Assembly: GCF_004664715.2 (NCBI RefSeq) | Contig: NC_051063.1 | Span: 144,549,319 to 144,613,318, forward strand | DNA from: Peromyscus leucopus | Lineage: Eukaryota; Chordata; Mammalia; Rodentia; Cricetidae | Length of the DNA stretch: 64,000 bases | Direction of reading: 5' to 3' | In this document: in pieces, positions 11,917 to 22,180 of the stretch | Layout: every line of letters begins with the position of its first letter | Position numbering within the stretch: position 1 is the stretch's first letter | Notes under the pieces: model-generated | What the model saw: only the letters and a program-made list of their open reading frames with translations | The model's database searches: none | Told to the model about the DNA's origin: nothing | Translations under genes and position numbers: made by a program

Positions 11917-14512
11917 TCCTAGAGACATGGTTGCCAGACCCTTGCACCTCTCTATCCAACATTCTCTAGGTGCAGACTGCCACTAGGGAGAACGTAAGAC
12001 CTGGAATGGATGAGATACTCCCTTAAGACCCAAGGACAGAACTGTTCTTGGAGAGTCACATTCTAGAATGGTCAGTGGGCAGCATCCCTGGACCCTGGGC
12101 CATGAATACCTTGATCTTGAGGAGACATTCAGGTAACAGATCACAGCATCTGCTCCAGCATGTTAGGCAAAGAATTTGTACATGATTACACATCATAAGA
12201 CAAAATTTCACTTGAAATCAAAGTCAGAGAGATGAGGAAATAACCCAAACCACATTTAGCACCCAAAATTTGCCCCAAACTGTTAGACATCCATTAAGTG
12301 TAAGTCTCAGACTTGACTCAGGCTTTTAGAGAAAGAAGGGAAACATAATGTTTAGCAAGAGTTATGGAATTCATAAGTCTCCTCTCCGTCTCTCTCTCTT
12401 TGTCTCTCTGTCTCCTCTTCTGTGTTTCTGCATCTGTCTCTCACTCTCTCCTTCTCCGCCCCTCCCCTCTGCCCTCTCTCACCCCTCCCTCTGTGCCCCA
12501 TACACAGTACCGAGCCAAGTGTCTTCCCCCTGCAGCCTGACAGAATGTGTGGGCTTTGCTTCATGAGGTAGACAACAGCATCACCATCACACACGGTCAC
12601 CGTGAATGTGTGCACTTCTCAGCAGCCTCTCAGAGCTCACCTTGAAGCTTGCCCCAGGCCCAGCAACTACATCAGCTGAAGAACAGTCCACACCTCTATG
12701 TACAAAAAACCAACAGCATAGGAAACACAAAAGACCAACTGCCTACAGACACTTCCCAGGCAACCTCATCTTCTTCCTTCCACCTCACAGAGACAAATGT
12801 ATGAAAACATTTTCAGAGCACCTGTCTATCTGCGGGGAAGGTTTTAAAAAGTGGGCCCACTAATTGCAATAACCTACTGCAGTTTTGAAACATTTGTTCA
12901 ACAGTCTTTGAAGACAAAAAGCAAATCGTTTTCCTTTGGTAAAAAAGCTGGTGATAAATTGAGATTTCTCGTGCCCCATAGAAAATGCCTTTTTGTTTTA
13001 TTTCCAAATCTCTCCCTCTTGACATTCAGGGAGACATATTTATGAAGAAAGCAAAACAGATGATCTGGCCGCATTGCTGAGAGAGGGCTGCATCTGTCTG
13101 CAAGCACCGCAAGCCACTTAGCCACAATAAATCTTCCCAGCTCAGAGACATTAGCATGCCAGGATTCTGAGCCTGCTCCCCAAAGAACTCATTCCCATTA
13201 CTTGGTTGGATACTCAGCAGGCCCCCAGCATCCCACAAACCCTGTGTTCTGTTTCTGTTCCTCTTGGCCTCACCTGCTTACTGTAGTTCTTCCCTCGGGA
13301 TGTCAACGTACCCAGAATCCCTTCAAAGTGGGGAGGTCAAGTTCCTTCTCCTCCAGCATTATTCTTCCCCATCTTTTTCAGATCTTCAAGTTCACATACT
13401 TCGTTCCCTTTTGAAGGACTCTGGCCTCCCTCAGGAGTGGAAGGATAAAATGGTGGGATTTAAAATGCGTTCTGCTCATCTGCCTTCCCTAATGTGGCAT
13501 TACGTGAACATCCCTGGGGACCAGCTGAGACACTGCTCGGGTCAGTATGCACTCTCTGAGAGGCAGCACCAAGGCCCACTTGCTTATTAAGTCAGCCAAA
13601 GTGTCGCCCTCCAGCCGACGGTCTTCTAGAGCCAGATGAGGCAGAAAGCAGTGTTAAATGAGACAGCCCAAGGGTCACCAGCAAGCTTTCTAGGGGGAGG
13701 AAGTGGGAGGCCAGAGGAATGAGGGTATTGTCACAAAGTCAAATTCAAGTTGTCTTCATGGAATTCGTCTTTCTAGGCTGTTGAAACAGACAACAATGAC
13801 TTCCCTTCCAAGACGTTGAAAGGACAAATGAAATGCTGTCTTCTTGGTTTGGTTCCCATTTTAGCAGGCCAGGAGACAACCATACAAGCACAGGTATTTT
13901 ATTTGGAGGGGAATCAGTACTCATTGGCTATGGTTGCCAAAAGGAAGCACAACAGACTGTATAGTTTATTCCCAAACTTTACTGTCTCACAGTTCTGGGG
14001 GTGCAGATGTATCTGAGGTATCAGTATGGCTGGTGTCTTCCCATGTCTTTTACCCAGGCTTGTAGATCACTGGCTTTCCCCGTGTCTTGACTCATCCATG
14101 AAAGTGGCCAACAAGACATTCACAGGGAGGAACCTGGAGACTTGGTGGCTCTTTGTGGGAAATGGCAGGTCACTATCAGCACTAATCACAGGTGCCTTAG
14201 ACAGTATCTGCCTGGGGCATCAGGACAGCACTAGATAGTGCTCCTGAAGGGCCAGGTGTTGCTGGCACATTTTCTCAGTCAGTTCTCCTTGGATTTGTGT
14301 TTTGAGGCAGGATAAAGAGACAAGGAGAATTATGGGGATCTCCATGTGGGTCACCCTGTGAAGTCCCTTTATTGGCTCTTGGACAAGGCAGCAATAAGCT
14401 GTTCTTCTTGCCCCTTCCTCCATCTCAGTCAACATGCTCATGGACACCCTCCACCTACCCTAGAGGGACTTCACTTCCCCATCACATGACTGACCACACT
14501 GGCAGTTTCATC
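11917..14512. other. unassigned DNA, partly conserved-looking
   Basis: There is a pyrimidine-rich tract at 12375-12500. The stretch at 12870-13200 is free of recognisable repeats. The part at 13900-14220 resembles an old antisense LTR or MER-type relic, which I cannot name. No exon is convincing. Confidence 0.4.
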
Positions 14513-14875
14513 ACCTATGATGATAAATATTGTCAACCCAACCGGATCTAGAATTACCCAGGGACAAATCTCTGGCATATCTATAAGGGGATTTCTTAAG
14601 TAGACTGACTGAGGGGGGAAATCCATCATAACCCCATGATCTGGAGTTGAAGACTAATAAAAAGCCTGAAGTGAGCTGAGCATAAGCATTCATCACCCTC
14701 TGTGACCTGACTGTGGATGCAATGTAGTCCCCTGTTCCTGCTGCCATGGCCTCTCCTCCATGATGGGCAGACTTACAACCTGTCAAACTGTAAGCCAAAA
14801 CAAAGCTTTCCTCTGTTAAGTTGCTTTTGGTCTGGCATTTGATAACAGAAATGAGAAAAATAACCAAAACAATTA
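14513..14875 (+). mobile_element. MT-type MaLR LTR
   Basis: The order ATTGTCAACCCAACCGGATC, TAGAATTACCCAGGGA, TAAGTAGACTGACTGAGG, then AGTTGCTTTTGGTCTGGCAT and AACAGAAATGAGAAAAATAA at the end follows the sense strand of rodent MT LTRs. Confidence 0.7.
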
Positions 14876-15363
14876 CCAAAACCATTATGATACTTAGCCC
14901 TGAAACTCAACCTATCACTCCAGTCAGGAGACAGGGATTTCAGGACAGATCAGAAGACGGTGAGAGGGTGGATAGCTTCAGCACAGGAGGAAACCGTTTC
15001 TAGAAAGAACTGTGAGGCAGTGACGTGGGAGCAACTGTAAATGTGTAACAGGGAACCAAGGAAGGGCTAAAGTCCAAATTCAAGACGCCGTGGAAACTGC
15101 CTGGATGATGGAAAAATTCATCCGGGTGCCCAAGCTGGAGCTACAAAAACTGGGTGAGCACAAGCATTACTCTGGGATGCAGGCAGGCTGACCAGTGAGC
15201 ACACAAGAGCCGAGAATGTCTGGGACCCTCACAGGGAGGCTACGCAAAGCCTGCTGGGAAATGGGTATGTCTGATCCAGGTCAGTGGGCCTGCCTAGGCT
15301 GGGAAGTTGCAATAGTATCTGGCCCTCTGGACACAGGGCTAGGCCACCAATCACCAAATACCC

Positions 15364-15366
<3 letters not shown>

Positions 15367-15408
<42 letters not shown>
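15367..15408. repeat. (CA)n microsatellite
   Basis: About 21 uninterrupted CA units. Confidence 0.98.
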
Positions 15409-15415
<7 letters not shown>

Positions 15416-16889
15416 CACATTCTGACTAATGCAGGAGCCGGGGGTTGGGAGGGGTGGGATAGTATAAATGTGGTGATAGAGCCAGAAAGAGATGACCCAG
15501 CAGTTTCAAGAACTTCCAGGGCCCTATAATGAACATGGAGCTCACTATAAAAGGTGGTCATCCACATCCACAGTTAAGTTAATATAAGCCTAAGAACACC
15601 ATAGTCAGGAAACTGAGAGGATTCAGGTAACAGTATTTTAGAGCTGACCACTCTAACATGCCAGGTTTTCCATCATGAAACTAAGCGAATACTGGAGTTT
15701 AGTTGCTGCCTGTCACTTAGAAACATCCACGAGCAGAGACACAAATCAGATCTTTCACATTTCTGGGACAGGGGATTAACACCCTGAAACTCTCTTCCAT
15801 CTCTCCCCAGGCTGCAGATTGTCTAAGGAGGAGGGGGCCGGGAAAAGAGTCAATCAGTTCAAAGCTCAGTCTTTCCCCCTCTGGTCAAGTGGTCAGCCAT
15901 GCTTTTGAGACATGTGACATCTGTGAGTCCCTTGTTGTCACCCTCCTCCTCCTTTACTCGTTCAGTAGCTGTCTGGCTTTGGGTAGTCCATGAAATCCAA
16001 ATTCAAGTTTATTTCTGCTGGCGTCACCCTTGTTGATATCCCTCCAGGGGTATCCAGGCTGTAAAGGGAAATCCACTCAGAACAAACAGATCAATAATCC
16101 TGTGTCCATGCTAACCTGGCAATAACAGACACGCACAGATTCCTTTTCCAAAACAGGGTACAAGAGTGTCATTACAATATAGGATATGAAATTACCACCA
16201 TCTGTCCCTTCTGCCCCCTGCTAAAGCCATAGAGCCTCACAGTCCAAATATAGTCAGTCTATGGTGGGGGGGGGGTGTGATATCATAGTCAATGTCTCTT
16301 CAAGGAGTGCTTGACTTAACACAAGTTCTTCAATGGCTCTACCAAATGTAGAAGTCTATGTTCTGTGCATGGAGTTGAAGAGAAAAAACTAGAAATCTGA
16401 GTTTTCTCTAACATCACCTCTCTCTATTCCAGTTCCTATATGTCTCTCTGTCTCTGTCTCTTTCTTTTCTGCACCACCTCCTCCATGTTTCAAATAAACC
16501 AGGAATGGAATTCTGAGCTGGGAGTTTGGGTATCTGATTTCTCTAGGCCATATTCAAGAGACTCCCAAGCCACGTCTTTATTTGAAATGTAGATCAGGCT
16601 CCAAGAGCTGGGTGGTTGGAGCCCAAACAAACATAAAATTGGAGAATGACATAAAACACAGAGGACAGGCTGTGGGGCCGTTCTGATTTGCAAATCCAAG
16701 TACCTGGGGTATTTGGTTAGGTTTAGTATGGCTTAGGGTTTTTGTTTTGTTTTGTTTTGTTTTTTCCTTTCCCCTCACGGTTACAAGAGACTGGAGTACA
16801 TGTTGCTCAAAAAAGATAGGAAAATAAAACCTTTCGTTGTCATTTGTTTAGAAGAAGATCTCTTCCCAGAATCTCACTGAGTTTTCATG

Positions 16890-17040
16890 ACATCACCTAT
16901 TGCTGGGAAGGATCACGTTCAGCCCTATCTCTGGACAAGAATGTGGCACCATTGTCACAACTGGAGTGACCGTGACTCATGCCTGGACTTTGGCACAGTG
17001 ACTCATGTGTGTCTATTAGTAAGAATGATTGGCTGATAAG
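16890..17040. promoter_or_regulatory. candidate regulatory patch with two AP-1-like sites
   Basis: TGACTCAT occurs at 16973-16980 and again at 16999-17006, in the same orientation and 26 bp apart. Both are preceded by CGTGAC- or CAGTGAC-like text. A CRE-like ATGACATCACC lies at about 16889-16899. Family knowledge: TGACTCA is bound by FOS/JUN and, when extended, by MAF factors. Enhancer function is inference. Confidence 0.25.
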
Positions 17041-17479
17041 AGGCAGTAAACAGAGTGCAATACTCAGCAAACTTCATTCTCTCGTCTCTAGGCTATCATC
17101 GTGTTAGGAGAAAATTTGATATGGGAAGCAAAGGTCACATTCCAAATGCAAAGCAACTAACTGCATGAAAAACTAGTGTTGGAAAAGAAGCATTTCTAAG
17201 TGCCCCACTGGAGGACCTAACAGGTCACAAAGAGCAGTCCAAAGAAGGGTTATTCCCTGAGAGCCTTTATCAATAACCTAAAAAAGTCACTATCAAATCT
17301 CTGGTAACTTCCAGTAATTGCCAGTGAGACAGAGAAGTGGAAAAGAACAGTCTACACAGGAGCTCCTGAGGCACCTCTGGTGTTTTGACTACTCATAATT
17401 GCTCTATTTATTAATGCATACATCACAAATGCTTATAATATCAGTGCATTGTGTTGAAGTGCTAGACAGAGGAGGTTGT

Positions 17480-17795
17480 TTTGAAGTGAGTATACATGTG
17501 TATGGGGGTGTACATGTATGGAGGTGTGGAGGCCAGAAGTCAAGCTAGGCTGTTATTCCTCACACTATCCATCTTGTTTGTTGAGGGTGGGTTTCTCACT
17601 GGCCTGTAACTCAAAAACTAGGCTGTGTGGGCCAGCTAGTAAGTGTGAGAGATCCACCTGTGTCTACCTCCCCAGCACCAGAATAGTAAGTGAAAGCCAT
17701 TGCAGCCAGCTTTCACCCAGGTTCTGAGGCTACAATTCGGATCCTTATGTTTGCACAGCTAACACTACCAACTGAGTCAACCCTGAGGCCCCAGA
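17480..17795 (-). mobile_element. B4/RSINE-type composite SINE, antisense
   Basis: It contains GTGGAGGCCAGAAGTCAAG, TTTCTCACTGGCCTGTAACT, TCTACCTCCCCAGCACCAG, and finally ACTGAGTCAACCCTGAGGCC. This is the antisense order of a rodent tRNA/B1 composite SINE. Confidence 0.6.
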
Positions 17796-18114
17796 AGCAT
17801 TGTTTTTAAAGATCTTTTCAAAACATTGACTTTTATTTCCCTTTCACACACATTTTCAAGTTGATCTGAGGACCTCAAAGTCTATAATGTCAATCAATAA
17901 AAAAAATACAGAGAATGAAAAGTAAAGAAACAACAGCAATTAGTTGGTGGAAAAAACACCAGAGTTGGCATCATTACCTTCAAAGGAAGAAACAACACAG
18001 CCTTGGAACAGGGTTGTGCAGGCTTCTACTGCATGGCTAACATCCAGTAAGCTGTCTCTACATACCCAAGTGTGGAACTAGGTAGCTAGAACTTGCATAT
18101 TGGGGGAATTATTA

Positions 18115-19880
18115 AGGCAACTCCACGTAGTTAAAAAGGTCTATTTGGGGATAACTTACAGTCAGTAAAGGGGTTGGTTGGTTACAGGATTCAGAAGTGA
18201 GGTGCAGTCCAGCTGGGTTCTCTGGAGAACTCCACTCGGTCTACCATCCAGCATCCAGGATCACCAGGAACCAAGAGAGCCGGCACATCTGGATCTTGGG
18301 TCTTAAGGGCTCCTATCTTGGCCCCACCTCAGGGGCAGGTCATAGGTAGGCATGGCAGTTACCGGAAGCCTCATTAGGCGTACTAGTTCTAGGTCAAAGC
18401 TGATTCAGCTACCCACTACATGCCCCTTTTGTCTAAATAAAGTTCTAACCTAATACAAAACTGTATACAATAGAAATGATTATCAAATATTGTCCAGGAG
18501 GAATAAGGGATAATGGCCTAGACAAGATGGAACTACAACCAACATGAACAATATCAAACAAGAGACACACAGTGAAATACTAAAATCCAGAGAAGTCTGG
18601 AACATAGGTAAATGGCATGTTGCAAAGATTATTCGAAAAGGTGTCCTATCCTATAGAACCTAACTCTAATATGTAATATGTTCTAGCTAAGATACAAGAA
18701 GATTGTAACTATAACTGTTAGTCTTCAATCCCATCAAAGACCTGAGAAGGAATATAATAATACCTGAGAAACAGGAGAAGGATGCAAACAACTTTCGGGA
18801 GTCTTGAGAGAGAGTAGACGGAGACAGCTGGCAGCCTGGACAGTCACCTAAGGTTTCTCAGCATCATTGGTGAATTCAAATTGGCTACAGGTCTTGAGTA
18901 TCTGTCAGACCATTTTACTGTCAGCAGTCTAGGCAAGGGCAGTTCTTTGCCCAGTAGGCCATTTTGTGCCAAGGTGAAGACAAACTTCCAAATGGAAATA
19001 TCTCAGAAGCCCAACATTCTCTCAGGATCAGATCGGTGCTGCCAGGAGCAATCATATATCATGTCAACAACATTGCAAGTTATCAAAACATTTAAATGCC
19101 ATATCCTCTGGGTCTATGAAGTGTTTGAAGATTACCTATCCATCTGACATATGTTTCTGTAAGTCTGCACAACCTAACTAACATAACTATAGAGATGACA
19201 AGCATAGGTGACTATGAATCTGTAAGTCTTATCTAAGGACTTAAACTTCACATAAACAGGGTAAACAGTCTGTAAGCAAATGTACAGTAAAAGGACAATG
19301 GCTTCAAAATTGTGACAGTACACAATAAAGCTAAAGCAGAGGTAGGAATGTATAGTATAATATGCAATATGACAGTAATCATAAATATGTATCAATATAC
19401 CAAATATCCTAAACAGAGGCAGAACATGCATACAATATGACAAGTATAATTTTATATTTGTATCAATATACAAACATTTCAAATAAGAGTAGAAATATAT
19501 GTACATTGCAACAAATATGGTTCTATATTTGTATCAATATACAAATTATCTGGAATAAGAATATAAAAATAGTTTACATTTGCATCAATATACAAGAATC
19601 CATGACAATGCAATTTATCTAAGGCTGATATTTTACTAGATTAGTTTACTAATATATGCAATAATATACCTTAATATCCTATATCTATCCACTTGTACAC
19701 TCAACAGTTTCCACCATAACACATGCTATCTTCTCCCCATGAATACCTACTAATGTGTCTCTTCAGCTCTCCTAGGCAGCCTAAAGAAAGTAGGGAAAAC
19801 CCCAGCAAAATGAAAACCAAAGCAAACAAGATTAAACCCAAAGAGCTGATAATGACCATCTGGTTATCTCTATAAAGGTG
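18115..19880. mobile_element. non-coding retrovirus-like interspersed repeat
   Basis: The stretch resembles a non-coding, LTR-associated rodent repeat that I recall from the mouse genome but cannot name with certainty. It starts with an LTR-like segment (about 18180-18430) that ends in a CCCCTTTTGTCTAAATAAAG-type motif. AT-rich sequence follows, then a degenerate tandem array (19380-19600), and then a stretch containing GAGCTGAAGAGACACAT-like text on the minus strand (19740-19830). No gag, pol or env reading frame is present. It abuts the 3' side of the Tspan7 retrocopy. Confidence 0.45.
19380..19600. repeat. degenerate ~70-bp tandem repeat
   Basis: The core TTGTATCAATATACAAA recurs in slightly altered form at about 19389, 19459, 19530 and 19581. 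The spacings are 70, 71 and 51 bases. It lies inside the retrovirus-like repeat. Confidence 0.6.
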
Positions 19881-19881
19881 C

Positions 19882-20303
19882 ATGGCATTTATGGATCATG
19901 ATGAAGGGCTCACAGTCACTCATACTGCATGCAGGGCCACAGGAGGCCAGTGACGATGTGATAACCAGCCTCCCGGAATAAGTTGCATTTGGACCTAACA
20001 CATGAGGAGGAGCTTGCATGCACAGGGCCACTGGGTGGGGTTCACCATGACTAGCTGCCAGCAGGTACACTGTATAACAGAACAGGGCTTCACGAGATGA
20101 ACAGTCCACTTCATGTGAGCTCAGAGTTGGAGCAGAGATCAGGTAGGAGAGTCAGCAACTTGTATGGTGTGGGACCTGAGGAAGAGGGCAGCAAGAGCAG
20201 GGCAGATGAGCTCTGTGTGCTCATGTTCTTTGCAAGTCTTTCAGAGGATGGAGTAGTTCTTCTCTGAAACAGGCTTCTTACTCTATCGCCATTGGAAAAC
20301 TTT
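19882..20303 (-). other. probable 3'-UTR-derived part of the Tspan7 retrocopy
   Basis: This lies directly downstream of the retrogene stop codon, in transcript orientation. The stretch nearest the stop reads like an ordinary UTR and matches no repeat I know. I infer that part of the parental 3' UTR was copied with the coding region. The distal boundary is unclear, because a retrovirus-like repeat takes over near 19880. No AATAAA followed by a poly(A) tract is visible, so the insertion is old or its 3' end was lost. Confidence 0.45.
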
Positions 20304-21038
20304 TCACATCATCTCATACTGATGGGCTATGATGTACCGGGACAGACAACAGGACAGCCTTATGCCAATCAACTGGTAGAATGTGGCTGCAAAGAGCAGT
20401 CCAATAACGACCCCCATGTTTCTCTCTAAGAAACTCCTCATCAGATTATAGCAGCCCCTCTGGTTAACTTTGGTTGCAGCTATGGTCAGGTTGTGTAGAT
20501 CCTGAGGGTTACAATCACTTTGATCCTTACAGCAACTGTGGGGGATGCCATGGTCTAGGAAGTAAGGGCTTGTTTTCCAGTCGGTGTAGTTCTTCACCCC
20601 ACAGCAGATCAGACTATGCTGCACCTGGTCCACCGCCTTGCTCTTCTCATCTTTGCCATTATAATTCTGCACAGCATTGGTGTAAATCTTCAAGAAGCTG
20701 TCCTTGATCTCACGGTGAAATAGAGGTGCTGAAATGCTAGCAGCAAGCTCAGCCAGGAACACCAGCGACAGTAGCAGGGAGTACAGCTTCAGCATCCACA
20801 GGATTCCTCGGCATGCAGCAAAGCATCCAAATAGACCAAAGCTAACAATCATAGTGCCAGTTCCGATGAGTAGTGTGGGGACATCTATGGAGTTCCTGGC
20901 AATAAGAGATAAGTAGATGCCCAGAGTAAGCTTTGCCCAGACTCCAATAACCAACAAGATCACCCCAGTGATCCAAAAGATAAAGGAGTAGAAGAGGAGG
21001 AGGATTTTGAGACAGATTAGCACAAATTTGGTTTCCAT
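20304..21038 (-). CDS. Tspan7: Tspan7-derived intronless tetraspanin retrogene, intact 244-codon frame
   Basis: Seen: an uninterrupted frame from ATG (21038-21036) to TGA (20306-20304), 244 residues. It aligns without a gap to Tspan7 from the parental METK motif to the C-terminal QYEM motif. Four membrane segments lie at about residues 10-34, 55-76, 83-106 and 208-232. The large extracellular loop (about 107-207) carries CCG (145-147), SCC (168-170), C176 and C196, so all six loop cysteines are present. N-glycosylation sequons are at N150 and N183. Membrane-proximal cysteines (9, 72, 76, 230, 231) could be palmitoylated. Family knowledge: Tspan7 (TM4SF2) is a multi-exon X-linked gene for a plasma-membrane organiser in neurons, linked to PICK1 and AMPA receptor trafficking. 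The contiguous HGIP...CC and DCNPQDLHNLT segments point to Tspan7 rather than Tspan6. Inference: an L1-mediated retrocopy, about 68% identical to the parent by an alignment from memory. The parental ATG is GTG here (about 21053-21051), and an in-frame TGA upstream closes the frame. The ATG used has A at -3 and G at +4. No clear poly(A) tract or target duplication remains. Expression is unknown. Confidence 0.85.
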   Translation of the reverse strand: METKFVLICLKILLLFYSFIFWITGVILLVIGVWAKLTLGIYLSLIARNSIDVPTLLIGTGTMIVSFGLFGCFAACRGILWMLKLYSLLLSLVFLAELAASISAPLFHREIKDSFLKIYTNAVQNYNGKDEKSKAVDQVQHSLICCGVKNYTDWKTSPYFLDHGIPHSCCKDQSDCNPQDLHNLTIAATKVNQRGCYNLMRSFLERNMGVVIGLLFAATFYQLIGIRLSCCLSRYIIAHQYEMM

Positions 21039-21680
21039 TCTCCTCACTGCCACAAAGCTGTTCCCAGAGAGAGAAAGGGCAGTGTTGCCAAGCTGACTCT
21101 TCCTATACAATCCTTGCTGTAGGCTTGCTCAATTCTCCCGAGACTTCACTGACTTCTGCTAGTCTGATTGGCAAAGAAAGACTCCAGAGAATGAAGTTCT
21201 TGCTTCCTGTGTTTGGAGGACAGTAGATTGGCTTCATTCCTTCTGGGAGGTGGATACAGTGGAAGGCTGGGTCTCCCCACTTCTTCCCCATTCGCCTTAA
21301 TCCTCCACTCTCTGGCAATGAATTCCCTCCCTCTCCTGTTCCTGTCCCTCATTAGCACTGGTCATTGGCATTTCCCCTTCATTGCTGAAATACTGTTCTT
21401 CTCTCCAGCCCTAGCCCACCCACAGGGTGAGGAATGGCATTGATGTCCATTCCCCTCCAAGAAGGATATTGGTGCTGGCCCTTCTCATTGTTCCGCCCAG
21501 ACATGTCACAGATTGTCAAGCCATGGCCCTCTTACAGCTGGCTATCTATTTACATTGTGACCCAGGGTCCTTGCTCATAATGATGAACCCTGTGGCCACT
21601 GCATACGGGTACTGCCAGACACCAAGGAACAGAGAGAAAAGGCAAAGCTTTTGAAGGCAAGGAAAAGTCTGAGCTCTATG
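21039..21680 (-). other. 5' flank of the Tspan7 retrocopy
   Basis: On the minus strand this leads into the retrogene. The first 15 bases keep the parental N-terminal codons, with the start codon changed to GTG. The frame remains open to a TTG at 21110 and is closed by a TGA just upstream. A CCAAT motif on the minus strand lies near 21225-21231. I see no TATA box or CpG-rich segment, and no repeat is recognisable. Whether any of this is copied parental 5' UTR is unclear, because it lacks the high GC expected of one. Confidence 0.4.
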
Positions 21681-21689
21681 TCTCAGTCT

Positions 21690-22180
21690 TGACTCTTACA
21701 TATTACAGATGGCTGAAAGTTTTTGCTATCACTCTTTTATAGAAATGGAATCCATTCTCTTCTTTTAAATGTAGGCTGGTTTAAATGATTTGCTTGACCA
21801 ATAGATCATGACAGACATGGCGATTTGGAAAGACAAGTCCCAAGGAGTCTTGTCAATTTTTGCAATCTCTATCCTGGGGGAGGCCATCTCCATGACGAAG
21901 TCCAATTACCCTGGACTTCCATACTGTAAGGAAGCCCAAGCGATAGAAAGGAGGATGTCAGGTCCAACCAAGGGCAGGTGCAGAAAGTGAACTTGGAAAT
22001 CCCATCCTAGTAAACATGACTTGAAAAACATGCAAGGGATCCGAAAGATAGCCAGCACTAAGCCACTACACAACTGATCTCAGCAACCCCTAGTCATGTG
22101 AACCAACTTAGCTAGAATTCAGTAGTTGTGGCACAGAGAATAACTGAATTCCTGACCCACAAACTCCTGAGCTGACAGAA
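21690..22180 (+). mobile_element. MLT1-type MaLR LTR (ancient)
   Basis: The segment with TTTAAATGTAGGCTGGTTTA, ATGATTTGCTTGACCAATAG and a later GAATTCCTGACCCACA follows the MLT1 LTR consensus order that I remember. It is heavily diverged. It sits on the 5' side of the minus-strand retrogene, in the opposite orientation to it. Confidence 0.55.

Larger units (their letters stand above)
14876..17479. other. unassigned DNA, mostly single-copy
   Basis: Apart from a CA microsatellite, a G run near 16266 and a (TTTTG)n tract (16738-16762), I see no named repeat or gene. The 16870-17100 interval contains the paired TGACTCA motifs listed separately. Confidence 0.4.

Noticed and set aside
20474..20916. 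Open plus-strand frames opposite the Tspan7 retrogene
   Set aside because: They are antisense shadows of the tetraspanin frame and have no protein character of their own.
21039..21110. N-terminal extension of the retrogene to residue MYRKSQ
   Set aside because: The extension begins with TTG, not ATG, and the matching parental start codon lies inside it as GTG. A mammalian start there is unlikely.
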